Of a stretch of 64,000 nucleotides of DNA, positions 36,301 to 44,937 are shown in pieces. The first letter of the stretch is position 1. Each line of letters starts with the position of its first letter. This DNA is from Psychromicrobium lacuslunae (GTDB lineage Bacteria > Actinomycetota > Actinomycetes > Actinomycetales > Micrococcaceae), in NCBI RefSeq assembly GCF_000950575.1, contig NZ_CP011005.1:310001-374000 (forward strand), given 5' to 3'. The notes under the pieces were generated by a model. That model had not been told where the DNA came from. It did not search any database and saw only the letters and a program-made list of their open reading frames with translations. A program made the translations under genes and the position numbers.

Positions 36301-36369
36301 TGTTTCGGTGCGGTGGCGAGGCGAGCAGCCTTGTTGAGCCGAAACAAAAAGTTGATCAAGTGATCAAGT
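36301..36369. promoter_or_regulatory. Inverted and direct repeats upstream of the surface-protein gene
   Basis: TGTTTCGG (36301-36308) and CCGAAACA (36339-36346) could form a stem in the leader. Further upstream on the minus strand CTTGATCA is repeated twice in tandem (36353-36368), and TTGATCAA is itself palindromic. The direct repeat may be an operator. Confidence 0.4.
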
Positions 36370-36478
36370 TATCTCATTCTCGGGGTGAGGAAAAATGACT
36401 AGCCGCTGAGGCTGTCTAGGTTACGTGCGGAATCCTGGCCGAATGGCGCGGCAAAAGCTGAAGTTCGTCTAGACGAAC

Positions 36479-37117
36479 TCAGTGTCCGGCTCCGCCGGCC
36501 GGAGCGGGTTCAGAGGGCTGGGCGATGGTGGTTTGCGGCTGCTGCTCGATCACTTTTTTCTGCCCCATTTTGTCGATCCAGGCGAGCGCCAAGGCGGACA
36601 CGATAAAGGCCAAGTGGATTAGGGTCTGCCACATCAGGATGTTCCCGGCATGATCCGAGGTCTTCTCATTTGTGTAGAGATCCGCTGCACCGATAAAGGA
36701 CTTCAGCAGGTGGATGGAGGAGATGCCGATGATCGACATCGCCAATTTGGTCTTCAACACATTAGCGTTGACGTGGGAAAGCCATTCCGGTTGATCCGGG
36801 TGGCCCTTCAAATTGATCCGCGAGACAAAAGTCTCGTAGCCGCCAATGATCACCATGATCAATAAGTTGGCAATCATCACCACATCGACCAGGCCGAGGA
36901 CGGCCAGCATGATTTTGGTTTCATCGAGTTCGGCGAAATGCGTGACGATATGCCACAGTTCCTTCATGAACAAGACCACGTACACGCCTTGGGCGACGAT
37001 CAGCCCCAGGTACAGCGGCGCTTGCAGCCAGCGGCTGAAGAAGATGAATCCGCCCAGTGCCCGCGGTGTGGCGCGATTCAGATAGTTATCGTCGATGGGG
37101 GTGGGATGTTGTGGCAT
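36479..37117 (-). CDS. YqhA/UPF0114 family membrane protein
   Basis: 212 residues from ATG 37117, preceded by GGAG; an open frame extends to 37171. The family pattern is clear: [20 protein letters not shown], a second membrane segment with [20 protein letters not shown], then [21 protein letters not shown] and [15 protein letters not shown], with four membrane segments in all. Function of the family is unknown. A Zur/Fur-like box lies about 78 bases upstream, which suggests metal-dependent control. Confidence 0.92.
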   Translation of the reverse strand: MPQHPTPIDDNYLNRATPRALGGFIFFSRWLQAPLYLGLIVAQGVYVVLFMKELWHIVTHFAELDETKIMLAVLGLVDVVMIANLLIMVIIGGYETFVSRINLKGHPDQPEWLSHVNANVLKTKLAMSIIGISSIHLLKSFIGAADLYTNEKTSDHAGNILMWQTLIHLAFIVSALALAWIDKMGQKKVIEQQPQTTIAQPSEPAPAGGAGH

Positions 37118-37160
37118 GGTGTCTCCGGATGCTCGTCGTTGCGGCGGGTATTCGGTCAAA

Positions 37161-37182
37161 CTGTTAAACAACTGCTAAACAA
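37161..37182. repeat. Tandem 11-base direct repeat upstream of yqhA
   Basis: CTGTTAAACAA (37161-37171) is followed directly by CTGCTAAACAA (37172-37182), one base different. It lies between the yqhA start and the metal-box-like palindrome and could be a second operator. Confidence 0.55.
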
Positions 37183-37194
37183 GCTGTCAAAGTG

Positions 37195-37209
37195 TGAGAA
37201 TCATTCTAA
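37195..37209. promoter_or_regulatory. Zur/Fur-like box
   Basis: TGAGAATCATTCTAA matches the general pattern TGAnAATnATTnTCA at all fixed positions but one and contains the perfect palindrome AGAAT-C-ATTCT. It stands upstream of the yqhA-type gene on the minus strand. Confidence 0.5.
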
Positions 37210-37264
37210 CTGAGGCTGGGGGAGACTGCGCCAGTATTGGGCCGACTGTGCTGTGGGCGAACCG

Positions 37265-37531
37265 TCAGCCGCCGGCGAAGGGCGGCAGTACATCGATCAG
37301 CTCATCACCGGACAGCTGCACGCTGTGCTCCCGCAACACCACCTCATTGCCTAAAAAGGAGCAGCGGGGGAGCAGTTCTGCTAGCCGTGGCGCACTGTCG
37401 CTAGCAGACTCTGGATGCCTGCTCGCCAATTCGATCAGCAACTGGGCGAACGTCGTCCCACTCGGCAGATCAAGACTCTCCTGATCAACTCCCACCGAAG
37501 CGCGGGCAGCGGCAAAGTATCTGACGATCAC
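37265..37531 (-). CDS. moaD: Molybdopterin synthase small subunit (MoaD)
   Basis: An 88-residue ubiquitin-fold protein ending in the required Gly-Gly (LPPFAGG), which is activated as a thiocarboxylate and supplies sulfur for molybdopterin. The opening strand IVRYFAAARASVGVD and the GDELIDVLPP segment are typical. It follows moaA by 12 bases on the same strand. Its partner MoaE is encoded about 16 kb away at 53469, so the two subunits are split between two units. Confidence 0.92.
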   Translation of the reverse strand: MIVRYFAAARASVGVDQESLDLPSGTTFAQLLIELASRHPESASDSAPRLAELLPRCSFLGNEVVLREHSVQLSGDELIDVLPPFAGG

Positions 37532-37543
37532 GGCAGCACCCGA

Positions 37544-38611
37544 CTAACCACCGATGGCGCTCATACTGCGCTCGGACTGCACGTAGTCAGCAGAATCCAG
37601 ACCAACGTGATCCATTCCGTGTGCTTTTGGCTTCGCCCACATCGCCTGCTGCCAGCGAGCGGCAATGGCATCGTCGTCGGCGTCGGAACGTAGCAGCGCG
37701 AGCAAATCGACCTCCTCGCGGGAGAACAGACAACTCATCACCTTGCCTTCGGCGGTGATTCGGGTGCGTCGGCAATCAGCGCAGAAGGGCTCAGTGACCG
37801 AGGCGATAATGCCAACGGTGCCCAGTAGCTCGGCCGAGTCGGGGAGTCTGACCTCGAAGCGTTCGGCTGGTGCACCGTCGCGCAGTCGGGGATCGGGTGC
37901 CAGTACAAAACGAGAAGAAAGCAACTCGCGGGTTTCTGCGGCGGTAATCATGCCCTCGCGAGTCCAGCCATGGTCGGCGTCCAGCGGCATCTGCTCAATG
38001 AATCGCAATTCAATGCTGCGCTCCAGGCACCAGGCCAGAAGCTCTGCTGCTTCGGCATCATTAATGCCGCGCATTAGCACAGCATTGACTTTTAGCGGGG
38101 TGAGCCCAGCCGCCAGCGCTGCATCGATACCTGCCAGAACCTGATCCAAGAACGGCCTACGAGTCAGCTGGGCGAAGGTCTCCGGGTGCAAAGAGTCCAG
38201 AGAGATATTGATCCGGCTCAGCCCGGCTTGCTTCAGGGCAGCGGCTTTTTTTGCTAGCCCGACGGCGTTGCTGGTCATTGAAATCGGTAGCTCAGGATGC
38301 GCGGCGCGGAGGCCGGCGATAATTTCCACCAGATCGGCCCGCACAAGTGGCTCGCCACCGGTGAGCCGGAGCTCCCGCACCGCCAAGGAATCCACCGCGA
38401 TTCGCACCAGCCGGAAAATCTCCGCGGCGGTGAGTACCTGGGAGCGCTGTAACCAGCTGAGTCCTTCGGCTGGCATGCAGTAGCTGCATCGCAGATTGCA
38501 CTTATCAGTCAGCGAGATTCGTAGATCGGTGGCGCGACGGCCAAAACGATCCAACAAACCGGAGGCAGCCGAGGGCATCCCCAGTTGAATCGGTGTTGCA
38601 GCGGTGACCAT
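37544..38611 (-). CDS. moaA: GTP 3',8-cyclase (MoaA)
   Basis: A 355-residue radical-SAM enzyme that catalyses the first step of molybdenum cofactor synthesis. The N-terminal cluster motif is C38-x3-C42-x2-C45 (DKCNLRCSYC), the SAM-binding GGEPLVR follows, and the C-terminal cluster ligands lie in FCADCRRTRIT and MSCLF. The protein ends in Gly-Gly (SAIGG), which MoaA needs for activity. TAGCGT lies six bases before the ATG, suggesting a leaderless moaA-moaD transcript divergent from modA. Confidence 0.97.
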   Translation of the reverse strand: MVTAATPIQLGMPSAASGLLDRFGRRATDLRISLTDKCNLRCSYCMPAEGLSWLQRSQVLTAAEIFRLVRIAVDSLAVRELRLTGGEPLVRADLVEIIAGLRAAHPELPISMTSNAVGLAKKAAALKQAGLSRINISLDSLHPETFAQLTRRPFLDQVLAGIDAALAAGLTPLKVNAVLMRGINDAEAAELLAWCLERSIELRFIEQMPLDADHGWTREGMITAAETRELLSSRFVLAPDPRLRDGAPAERFEVRLPDSAELLGTVGIIASVTEPFCADCRRTRITAEGKVMSCLFSREEVDLLALLRSDADDDAIAARWQQAMWAKPKAHGMDHVGLDSADYVQSERSMSAIGG

Positions 38612-38617
38612 GTATCT

Positions 38618-38623
38618 ACGCTA
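38618..38623 (-). promoter_or_regulatory. -10 hexamer TAGCGT, leaderless start of moaA
   Basis: On the minus strand TAGCGT ends six bases before ATG 38611. No ModE-like box is visible in the moaA-modA gap. Confidence 0.5.
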
Positions 38624-38718
38624 CGCCACTTAGCGCCGCTTGGCTGCCAGAAAGCTTACAAGCTGGAGACAAATGAGCGAGATAGCTCTCAAACCGTGCG
38701 ATTCCTCGGCCAAACACT

Positions 38719-38724
38719 TAGGCT
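38719..38724 (+). promoter_or_regulatory. -10 hexamer TAGGCT, leaderless start of modA
   Basis: TAGGCT ends six bases before GTG 38731. The AAGGA between them is too close to serve as a normal ribosome-binding site, which favours a leaderless transcript. Confidence 0.5.
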
Positions 38725-38730
38725 CAAGGA

Positions 38731-39582
38731 GTGACCTTTCATCGTTTCCGTTCAGCCGGAAAAGTCGTTTCGCTCTTGGTAGCGGCTAGCGCCTTGGCCT
38801 GGGGGGTTTCGGCCTGTAGCCCTAGTCCGGCTGACTCCGCTAAATCCGGTGAAGTGACCGTCTTCGCGGCGGCCTCGCTGACCGAGGTGATGAAGACCCT
38901 GACCGATACCTATCATCAGCAGAACTCGGGGACGAATTTCACCCTGAGTTACGCGGCGAGCTCCCAGCTGGTGCAGCAACTCAGCTCAGGGGCCAAGGCC
39001 GATATTTTGGTGACCGCCGATGAGGCGTCCATTGCTTCGATTGCCACCAAGACCAGCGAACCGATCCTCTCCGGCGGCACCACGATCATTGCCAGCAATA
39101 AGATCACACTGGCGATAGCGCCCGGCAACCCCGGCAAGATCTCCTCCCTGCAAGACGCCGCAGCGAGCAGCAAAGTCGCAGTCTGCGCGCCGAGCGTGCC
39201 CTGCGGACGGGCGGCCCAACGTGTTCTTGATGCCGCAAAGCTGAGCCTCAAACAGCCGAGCCAGGAAAACGATGTGAAGGCGGTGCTGACCAAAGTCTCA
39301 ACCGGGCAAGTGGACGCCGGATTCGTCTATAGCACCGATGCCAAGGCTGCCGCCTCCCAGGGTGTCAGCAGCGTTGAACTCAACGACCTCAAGCCGAATA
39401 AGTATCCCCTGGCTCTCACCGTAGCCGGGGCGAACAATGCTGCCGCTAAGGCTTTCCGGGACTGGCTAGCCGGGTCGGAAGCGGCGCAGATCTTGGCGCA
39501 AGCGGGCTTCGGTCCCGCCTCAGCCTCGACCGTCAGCTCCACGAGCAGCACGAGCAGCAGCTCACCGTCCAGCGGGAAGTAA
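38731..39582 (+). CDS. modA: Molybdate ABC transporter substrate-binding lipoprotein
   Basis: A 283-residue ModA. The N-terminus is a lipoprotein signal ending in VSACS (Cys near residue 29). The mature protein opens with VTVFAAASLTEVMKTLTD and contains TLSYAASSQLVQQL and the segment GQVDAGFVYSTDA, which shape the oxyanion pocket. A Ser/Thr-rich tail ends the protein. It captures molybdate outside the cell and hands it to ModB, encoded three bases downstream. Its placement beside moaA links uptake with cofactor synthesis. Confidence 0.95.
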   Translation: MTFHRFRSAGKVVSLLVAASALAWGVSACSPSPADSAKSGEVTVFAAASLTEVMKTLTDTYHQQNSGTNFTLSYAASSQLVQQLSSGAKADILVTADEASIASIATKTSEPILSGGTTIIASNKITLAIAPGNPGKISSLQDAAASSKVAVCAPSVPCGRAAQRVLDAAKLSLKQPSQENDVKAVLTKVSTGQVDAGFVYSTDAKAAASQGVSSVELNDLKPNKYPLALTVAGANNAAAKAFRDWLAGSEAAQILAQAGFGPASASTVSSTSSTSSSSPSSGK

Positions 39583-39585
39583 GCT

Positions 39586-40401
39586 TTGCAGGGTCGCACG
39601 AGCCATTTCATTCGCTCCACCTTGCCGGGCTGGTTGTGGTTACCAGCCGGACTGGCGCTCTTCCTGTGCGCCGGTCCGCTGATTGCCTTAGTGGTCCGGG
39701 CCCCTTGGCCTGAGTTGCCCGGCCTGCTGAGCAGCCCAGAGGCACTGCAATCGCTGGGGCTTTCACTCATCACCGCCCTCGCCTCAACCGTCGTCTGCGC
39801 CTTATTAGGCATGCCACTTGCAGTGATTCTGAGCAAGTTAACCGGTCCCTGGATTGGCTTGGCACGTGGTTTGCTCCTCATCCCCTTAGTGCTTTCACCG
39901 GTGGTCTCCGGCATAGCGCTGCTCTATTTCTGGGGTCGCAATGGCCTCTTCGGCGCGTTGCTCAACCAGGCGGGCATTGATGTGGGCTTTAGCCCTTGGG
40001 CGGTGATCCTGGTGCAAGTCTTCGTCTCACTGCCGTTCTTTGTGATTTCCGCGATGACCAGCCTGCGCAACGTGGAGCCCGAGATGGAAATGGTCGCTGC
40101 CACCAGTGGTGCGAGCGCCGGTCAGATTCTGCGCCATATCACCTTGCCCTTGGCGATGCCCGGGGTGCTGGTCGGTTCTCTGCTGGCTTTTGCCCGCTCA
40201 CTGGGGGAATACGGCGCCACGATCACCTTCGCCGGCTCGATCGCCGGCCGTACTAGAACCCTGCCGCTACAGATCGAACTGAGCCTCAATTCGAATCAGC
40301 CAGAAGCGGCCTTGGGCATCTCGTTGATGCTGATTGGTATTTACCTGGTGGTGTTGCTGCTCGCCAGGTTCGGCACCGGCCGACTACTGCCGCCAGCCTG
40401 A
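39586..40401 (+). CDS. modB: Molybdate ABC transporter permease
   Basis: A 271-residue permease with about six membrane segments and the ABC-coupling loop EMVAATSGASAGQILRHITLP. The start is TTG 39586, three bases after modA. Further hallmarks are SPVVSGIALLYFWGRNG and ARSLGEYGATITFAG. No modC ATPase gene follows: the end of modB overlaps by 61 bases the end of a glycosyltransferase gene on the other strand. The ATPase must be encoded elsewhere or be shared. Confidence 0.95.
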   Translation: MQGRTSHFIRSTLPGWLWLPAGLALFLCAGPLIALVVRAPWPELPGLLSSPEALQSLGLSLITALASTVVCALLGMPLAVILSKLTGPWIGLARGLLLIPLVLSPVVSGIALLYFWGRNGLFGALLNQAGIDVGFSPWAVILVQVFVSLPFFVISAMTSLRNVEPEMEMVAATSGASAGQILRHITLPLAMPGVLVGSLLAFARSLGEYGATITFAGSIAGRTRTLPLQIELSLNSNQPEAALGISLMLIGIYLVVLLLARFGTGRLLPPA

Positions 40402-41831
40402 GTTGCGGGCGATCGACGGCGCCAAAACCAGCCGGTGACCATTGCCAAGGCTGCCAAGAGCAAGGCAATCCGGCTGCTCAGCAGACCATCCGGCCAGCGG
40501 GCGAAATACACCACGGTGAGCGCAACCGGCACGGCAAGGTACTCAAAACGGCCGCCCAAAACCACGAAGGGCAGCAACAGCAGGCCGTACCAAGGGTAGC
40601 TAGGGCTAGCAATGAGCAAAGCCAGTGCGATCAACAAGGCTTGGGCGTCCCACGGTTTTGTCGGGTCCGTTCGACGCCACAGTAACAAGGCAATCATTAT
40701 CAGCAGGAGCGCGCCGATCGGAATCGCCCAGTTCGTTGGCAGGGCCCAACTGAGCAGCGCAAAACGGGGCGATGGGTGGGTAGCATCGTATCCCTCTTCA
40801 TTCAGGTATCCCGGTAGAAATCCCAGCACGGCCGGACCGGAGAGCAACAAATACGGTAGGTAGAGCAGCGCGAAGGTCCCCACCGAGAGCAGAATGAAAC
40901 GCCATGGCCTGCGGTAGAGCAAGCCCACGGCGGCGATCGCCGGGATCAGCTTGGCCGCCACCGCGGCACCAAACGCTACCGCTGATCCCAGCACTTTGCC
41001 TTTCGCCAGTAGCACCACCGCGAGCAGAGTCAGGCCGGCGCCCAGCAGATCCACATGCGCATTGTTAATGCCCTCAAAGATCAGTAGCGGACTCCAAGCC
41101 CACCAGGCGGCTCGGTCGGCGGCAGCTGGGAAGAGCCGGAGGAGCAGCGCGGAGATACCAAGACTCAGCAGCAGACCGGCGAGCTGGAAGCCAATAAAAC
41201 CTACTGAGTCAGGCCAAGCTAAACGGACCAGGAAGAAATAGATCTCCGCCGTGGCTGGGTAAATAGTGGGGACTTGAGGGCGATTGATAGCGAGGCAAAT
41301 ATCGCCCGAACGTTCCACGCCGGTAGGGAAGTCATCGGTGCGGCAACCACCTGCCTCAGCGGGCCGGAACAGCCAGGACGGCCGCAGCCGTTCCAAAGCT
41401 GGATCGACCGGCAGATATTGGTAAGGTGAAATGCCGTTTTTCTGGACGATGCCATCCCAGGCGTAACGCGCCGAATCATTACTGCTGGCCGGGGTGGCAC
41501 TGACCGCGGCTGAACCGAGCAATGTGCAGCCGATTAGTACCCAAGCTGCTGCCTTTCGCGGCTTGAGCGAGCGCAAGACAGTTCGTGCTACCAGCACCGC
41601 CAGGGTGAAAACCAGCCAGCACAGGATGGTGCCGCAGAGCAGCACGATACTGGCCGAAGGCGATGTCCGGCTAAGGCCGGGGATCAGCCAAGACAACCTG
41701 CTCAGATCGACTAAAAACCAGGTCAGCGCCGCGAGCAGGCAAAGCAGAGCGAGCAGCCAGGCCCCTAATGCTGGCCGACTGGCCGAGCTACTCCACCGCG
41801 GATTCAAATGCGGCCTGTGATCCTCTCGCAT
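40341..41831 (-). CDS. GT-C type membrane glycosyltransferase (GT87-like)
   Basis: 496 residues from ATG 41831, with CAGGATC upstream; the open frame runs to 41957. About eleven to thirteen membrane segments are predicted. After the early segments a large extracellular loop holds SSNDSARYAWDGIVQKNGIS and IYPATAEIYFFLVRL, the GT-C region carrying the catalytic acid. A later AKLIPAIAAVGLLYRRPW and SPSYPWYGLLLLP are typical of polyprenyl-phosphate-sugar dependent transferases. From memory the position and type resemble M. tuberculosis Rv0541c, the methylthioxylosyltransferase of lipoarabinomannan. Transfer of an envelope sugar outside the membrane is likely; the exact sugar is inference. Confidence 0.82.
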   Translation of the reverse strand: MREDHRPHLNPRWSSSASRPALGAWLLALLCLLAALTWFLVDLSRLSWLIPGLSRTSPSASIVLLCGTILCWLVFTLAVLVARTVLRSLKPRKAAAWVLIGCTLLGSAAVSATPASSNDSARYAWDGIVQKNGISPYQYLPVDPALERLRPSWLFRPAEAGGCRTDDFPTGVERSGDICLAINRPQVPTIYPATAEIYFFLVRLAWPDSVGFIGFQLAGLLLSLGISALLLRLFPAAADRAAWWAWSPLLIFEGINNAHVDLLGAGLTLLAVVLLAKGKVLGSAVAFGAAVAAKLIPAIAAVGLLYRRPWRFILLSVGTFALLYLPYLLLSGPAVLGFLPGYLNEEGYDATHPSPRFALLSWALPTNWAIPIGALLLIMIALLLWRRTDPTKPWDAQALLIALALLIASPSYPWYGLLLLPFVVLGGRFEYLAVPVALTVVYFARWPDGLLSSRIALLLAALAMVTGWFWRRRSPATQAGGSSRPVPNLASSNTTR

Positions 41832-41943
41832 GAACTGATCCTGTCGTATCAAGCGGGCACGGCGGGCTAATCTGAGGCATTCGTTTCGCTTTCGTAAGGA
41901 CTGCCCACTGCCATCGTGGAGGCCGCGGTGGTGTGATGAAGAG

Positions 41944-43107
41944 ATGGATCGAATCACCCGGATCTTGCAAAACCGAGTTGAGAGTTTCTCCCGCCGAATG
42001 CACTCGGGGACCCGTAGTACCAGGTTGACCGTGCAGCTCGGCCGTTGGCTCGGCCCGGCCTTTTTGCTGTGTTTCGTGACCGGGATTTTCTCCCACTTAC
42101 TCCAGGAGCCGGGGAGTCTTCCTCTCTTCCCGCTGCGTCCGGTGTGGATTTACCAACTCAGTCAGGGCGTCCATCTGGTGACCGGCATCGCTGCCATCCC
42201 GCTGTTGTTGGCCAAACTCTGGTCGGTCTATCCCGAACTATTGCGCTGGCCGCCGATCAGGAATCTCCGGGATGTCTTAGAACGAGGGTCGATAGCCCTT
42301 TTTGTCGCTGCGTCCTTGATCGAACTAACCATTGGTCTGATCAATACCTATAAGTGGTATCCCTGGCCCTTCCCGTTTCGCCAGACGCATTACTGGCTGG
42401 CTTGGCTGATCATTGGATCCTTGGTACTGCACATCGCCGTCAAGCTCCCGCTGATCGCTCGGCACTGGCGTAAGAACAAGGCTTTGAAAGATAGTCCTCG
42501 GCCCGTGGGTGGCTGGACTCGGCGTGGGCTTCTGACCGGCGTCGGGTTGAGCGCCACAGCGGTAGTTCTCAGCACCGCCGGCCAATCTTTTTCCTGGCTG
42601 GCTCCCTTCAACATCTTTGCACCAAGGCGTCAGAACACTGGTCCACAGGCGGTACCGGTGAATCGCAGCGCAGCTGAAGCAGGAATTAGCCCGGCCGCGG
42701 TGGGCGATGGCTGGCGCTTGCGCCTGGTCTATCGGGGCCGTTCGCTCGAGCTCAGTCTGCGGCAGTTGGGCCGATTGCCGATGGCCGAGTACGAATTGCC
42801 GGTGGCCTGTGTTGAAGGGTGGAGTCAGTCCGCGCGCTGGCGGGGAGTACCGGTACGTGATTTGGTCGCGCTGATGGGAGCGCCGGCAGGTTCGACGCTA
42901 CGGATAACCTCCTTGGAAGTGGCCGGAAATTACCGTCAGATGACTATGCCCGGAGCTTATAGCCAGGACGAGCAAACACTTTTGGCGCTTGAACTCAATG
43001 GTGAGCCGCTAGACCTAGATCATGGATTTCCGGCTCGGGTGATGGCCCCTGGGCGCCCCGGAGTATTACAGACCAAATGGGTCAGCTCGGTGGAGGTGCT
43101 CGGATGA
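41944..43107 (+). CDS. Molybdopterin oxidoreductase fused to a cytochrome b-like membrane domain
   Basis: A 387-residue protein. Four membrane segments (about residues 35-175) carry His residues in FSHLLQ, GVHLVTG, QTHYW and VLHIAVK, suited to heme b ligation. A twin-arginine motif TRRGLLTG (R193-R194) then precedes another hydrophobic stretch, and the rest is a sulfite-oxidase-fold molybdenum domain with the metal-ligand Cys at C289 in PVACVEGWSQ. It resembles a fusion of MsrQ- and MsrP-like parts (YedZ/YedY), turned so that the membrane part comes first. The Mo domain should lie outside the cell. The substrate is unknown; a sulfoxide or sulfide is my favoured guess. Confidence 0.85.
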   Translation: MDRITRILQNRVESFSRRMHSGTRSTRLTVQLGRWLGPAFLLCFVTGIFSHLLQEPGSLPLFPLRPVWIYQLSQGVHLVTGIAAIPLLLAKLWSVYPELLRWPPIRNLRDVLERGSIALFVAASLIELTIGLINTYKWYPWPFPFRQTHYWLAWLIIGSLVLHIAVKLPLIARHWRKNKALKDSPRPVGGWTRRGLLTGVGLSATAVVLSTAGQSFSWLAPFNIFAPRRQNTGPQAVPVNRSAAEAGISPAAVGDGWRLRLVYRGRSLELSLRQLGRLPMAEYELPVACVEGWSQSARWRGVPVRDLVALMGAPAGSTLRITSLEVAGNYRQMTMPGAYSQDEQTLLALELNGEPLDLDHGFPARVMAPGRPGVLQTKWVSSVEVLG

Positions 43108-43562
43108 AAGCCAGAGCCGTGGCAAAGGCGAGCCGGATGATGGTGTTCCGGCTCGCGCTTGGCTTGCTGGGGGTGTTGTTAATTGCCTTTGGGCTGATTG
43201 GTATTCCGAGCCAGTTGAACCTCGGGGAGATGCTTGGGCTGTTGTCCTGGCTGGCTGTGGCCTTGCTGCTGCACGACGGCGTTTTGGTCCCGTTAACCCA
43301 GCTCTCCGGCGCGGGGCTGCGCCGACTCAGCTACGGACTGCGGCAAAGCTCTGCTGCGGTAATCCGAAGTGCTCTGCTGATCGGCGCGGTCCAGAGCCTG
43401 ATAGTTCTGCCGTTACTCAAGGCGCAGCAGGTGGCTAAACAAGAGTCAGTGCTAGAGGGGGACTACCTGGCAGCATTAGTCGTTTTCTGGCTAGTTTTGG
43501 CGGTGGTGACGGCGGCGTCAGTATTCATGATCGAATGGCGTGCGCGGATCAGAGACCACTAG
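43104..43562 (+). CDS. Small membrane protein coupled to the molybdo-oxidoreductase
   Basis: 152 residues from ATG 43104, in a four-base overlap (ATGA) with the gene before it. Four membrane segments: residues about 13-33, 40-62, 85-105 and 118-140. A single His-Asp pair lies in the loop or helix end [15 protein letters not shown], and the C-terminus is basic. I recognise no family. Tight coupling suggests a subunit or assembly partner of the molybdo-oxidoreductase. It converges with the methyltransferase gene with a four-base overlap. Confidence 0.82.
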
Positions 43563-44275
43563 CGGCGACGGAGTAAACAAAAGGTTCGCTCTCCCTTCCG
43601 CACTGTTCGGGCTGGTTCCCAGCCGTGCTTGGGTGCGAGCCTGCTGAGCGCGCCAAGACCGAACCTAGCCCAGTTGAACGGGTCGCTTCGCCTCCCTTGG
43701 GAATCCTCCAGCACCGCTGTATAGCGTTGTGCTATTTGCTCGTCGATATCGGTTTCGACAATGAGCGTGCCCCTCGAAGCGGTCAAAGTATGCAGCCGCT
43801 GAAGTAACCGATCGGGGTTCCCTTCGATGCCTATATTGCCGTCCAGCAACAACACAGCAGAAAAATAGTGTGTTTCAAGCCGGCCCGGCAGCGGGTCGAA
43901 AATGGATTGTTGCAGCACCACTAAACCCTTGGCTCGAGCCTGGTCGGCCGCGAATGGGTGCGGCTCGACACCCCAGGCTTCGGTCCCCAGACGCTCGGCT
44001 GCGTTCAGCATCCGCCCAGGGCCGCAGCCGACGTCAAGCAGTGGGCCGGTAACTTGTCGAAGCAGTCGGCGTTCAATCGGCTGCGCCGCAGCAGCCCAAT
44101 CCTGTAACTGGAATCGCATCGGTGTCACCCGGCCAGCTAGATCGATAGTGCTCAACACACCATGTTGTTGGTTTAGTGCCCTGGTGTAGGGCTCGTCAGC
44201 ACCTCGACCAAAGAACCGCGGGACCTGGTCCTCGCTGGTGTTGAGGGCTTCTGCACTGCTCAATTCGGTGCTCAT
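43559..44275 (-). CDS. Class I SAM-dependent methyltransferase
   Basis: 238 residues from ATG 44275, overlapping the upstream gene's stop by four bases. The SAM-binding motif [12 protein letters not shown], the acidic residue after strand 2 in [13 protein letters not shown] and a later [16 protein letters not shown] mark a Rossmann methyltransferase. The C-terminal part ends in RTFCLLRRR. It is the third gene of the unit GT2-DUF2064-methyltransferase. The acceptor is unknown; an envelope sugar or lipid intermediate would fit the neighbours. Confidence 0.88.
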
Positions 44276-44937
44276 TGGCTGCTGTTCAGATCGAGAAGGG
44301 TTTCCAATTCGAACACGAACTCGGCAAAAGCTGAGCCAGCACATTGCCTAGCGGCTTGCCGAGCGTCATCGAAATAGTCAACATCGCGCAGCCGCGGCAG
44401 CATGCCCACCGAAAGGCCAGCGTCCAGTAACCGCTGATACTGATCGGTTCCGGTGCGCTCGGTGGACATTGGCACGCCGAGAAGGTGTTCTGGTTGCGGA
44501 TTAGCCAGCGCGAGCGCCCAGAAACCGCCGTCCGCCGCCAGCCCAAGCCAGCCGTCGAATTGCGGCCGCGGATCGGCCCAGTCCTCGAGGAGCTGGTTGA
44601 ATTCGCTCAACTGGAGCTGCGGAGTGTCCATGCCCAAAATAAGCAGCGGCCCCGGCACTGCGGCGCAGATCGCAGCCAGCCTGACATCCAACGACCCTGG
44701 GACCTGTTGGAGTAGCCGAAATCCCGCTGCATCGGCTGGCTCGGGAGTGCCATCAAAAACCAGTAATTGCTGCCGGGGCGCGAATCGCCGGACTAAAGCT
44801 AGAGTCTGGCTGAGACTGAGTTGCGCCAGCCTGGCTGCTTGTGCTGCCGTGAGCGGCGGGCTGAGACGGGTTTTTACCCGGCCCGGCAGACATTCTTTGG
44901 CCATCACCGCGATGGTCAGCTCGCGCAACCTGTTCAT
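44272..44937 (-). CDS. DUF2064 (TIGR04282) family transferase
   Basis: 221 residues from ATG 44937, within an ATGA overlap. The CofC-like nucleotidyltransferase/glycosyltransferase fold shows [20 protein letters not shown] at the N-terminus, then [13 protein letters not shown], then [18 protein letters not shown]. The GDP/sugar-type Asp residues in GMDTPQ and AADGG are kept. Relatives act in arsenosugar or selenoneine clusters, and M. tuberculosis Rv0540 belongs here next to the GT2 protein Rv0539. The reaction in this family is not settled; sugar-nucleotide or sugar-phosphate transfer is the general expectation. Confidence 0.88.

Noticed and set aside
38612-38730. ModE box between moaA and modA
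   Set aside because: The expected long palindrome with TATA cores is absent; only leaderless-type hexamers are seen.
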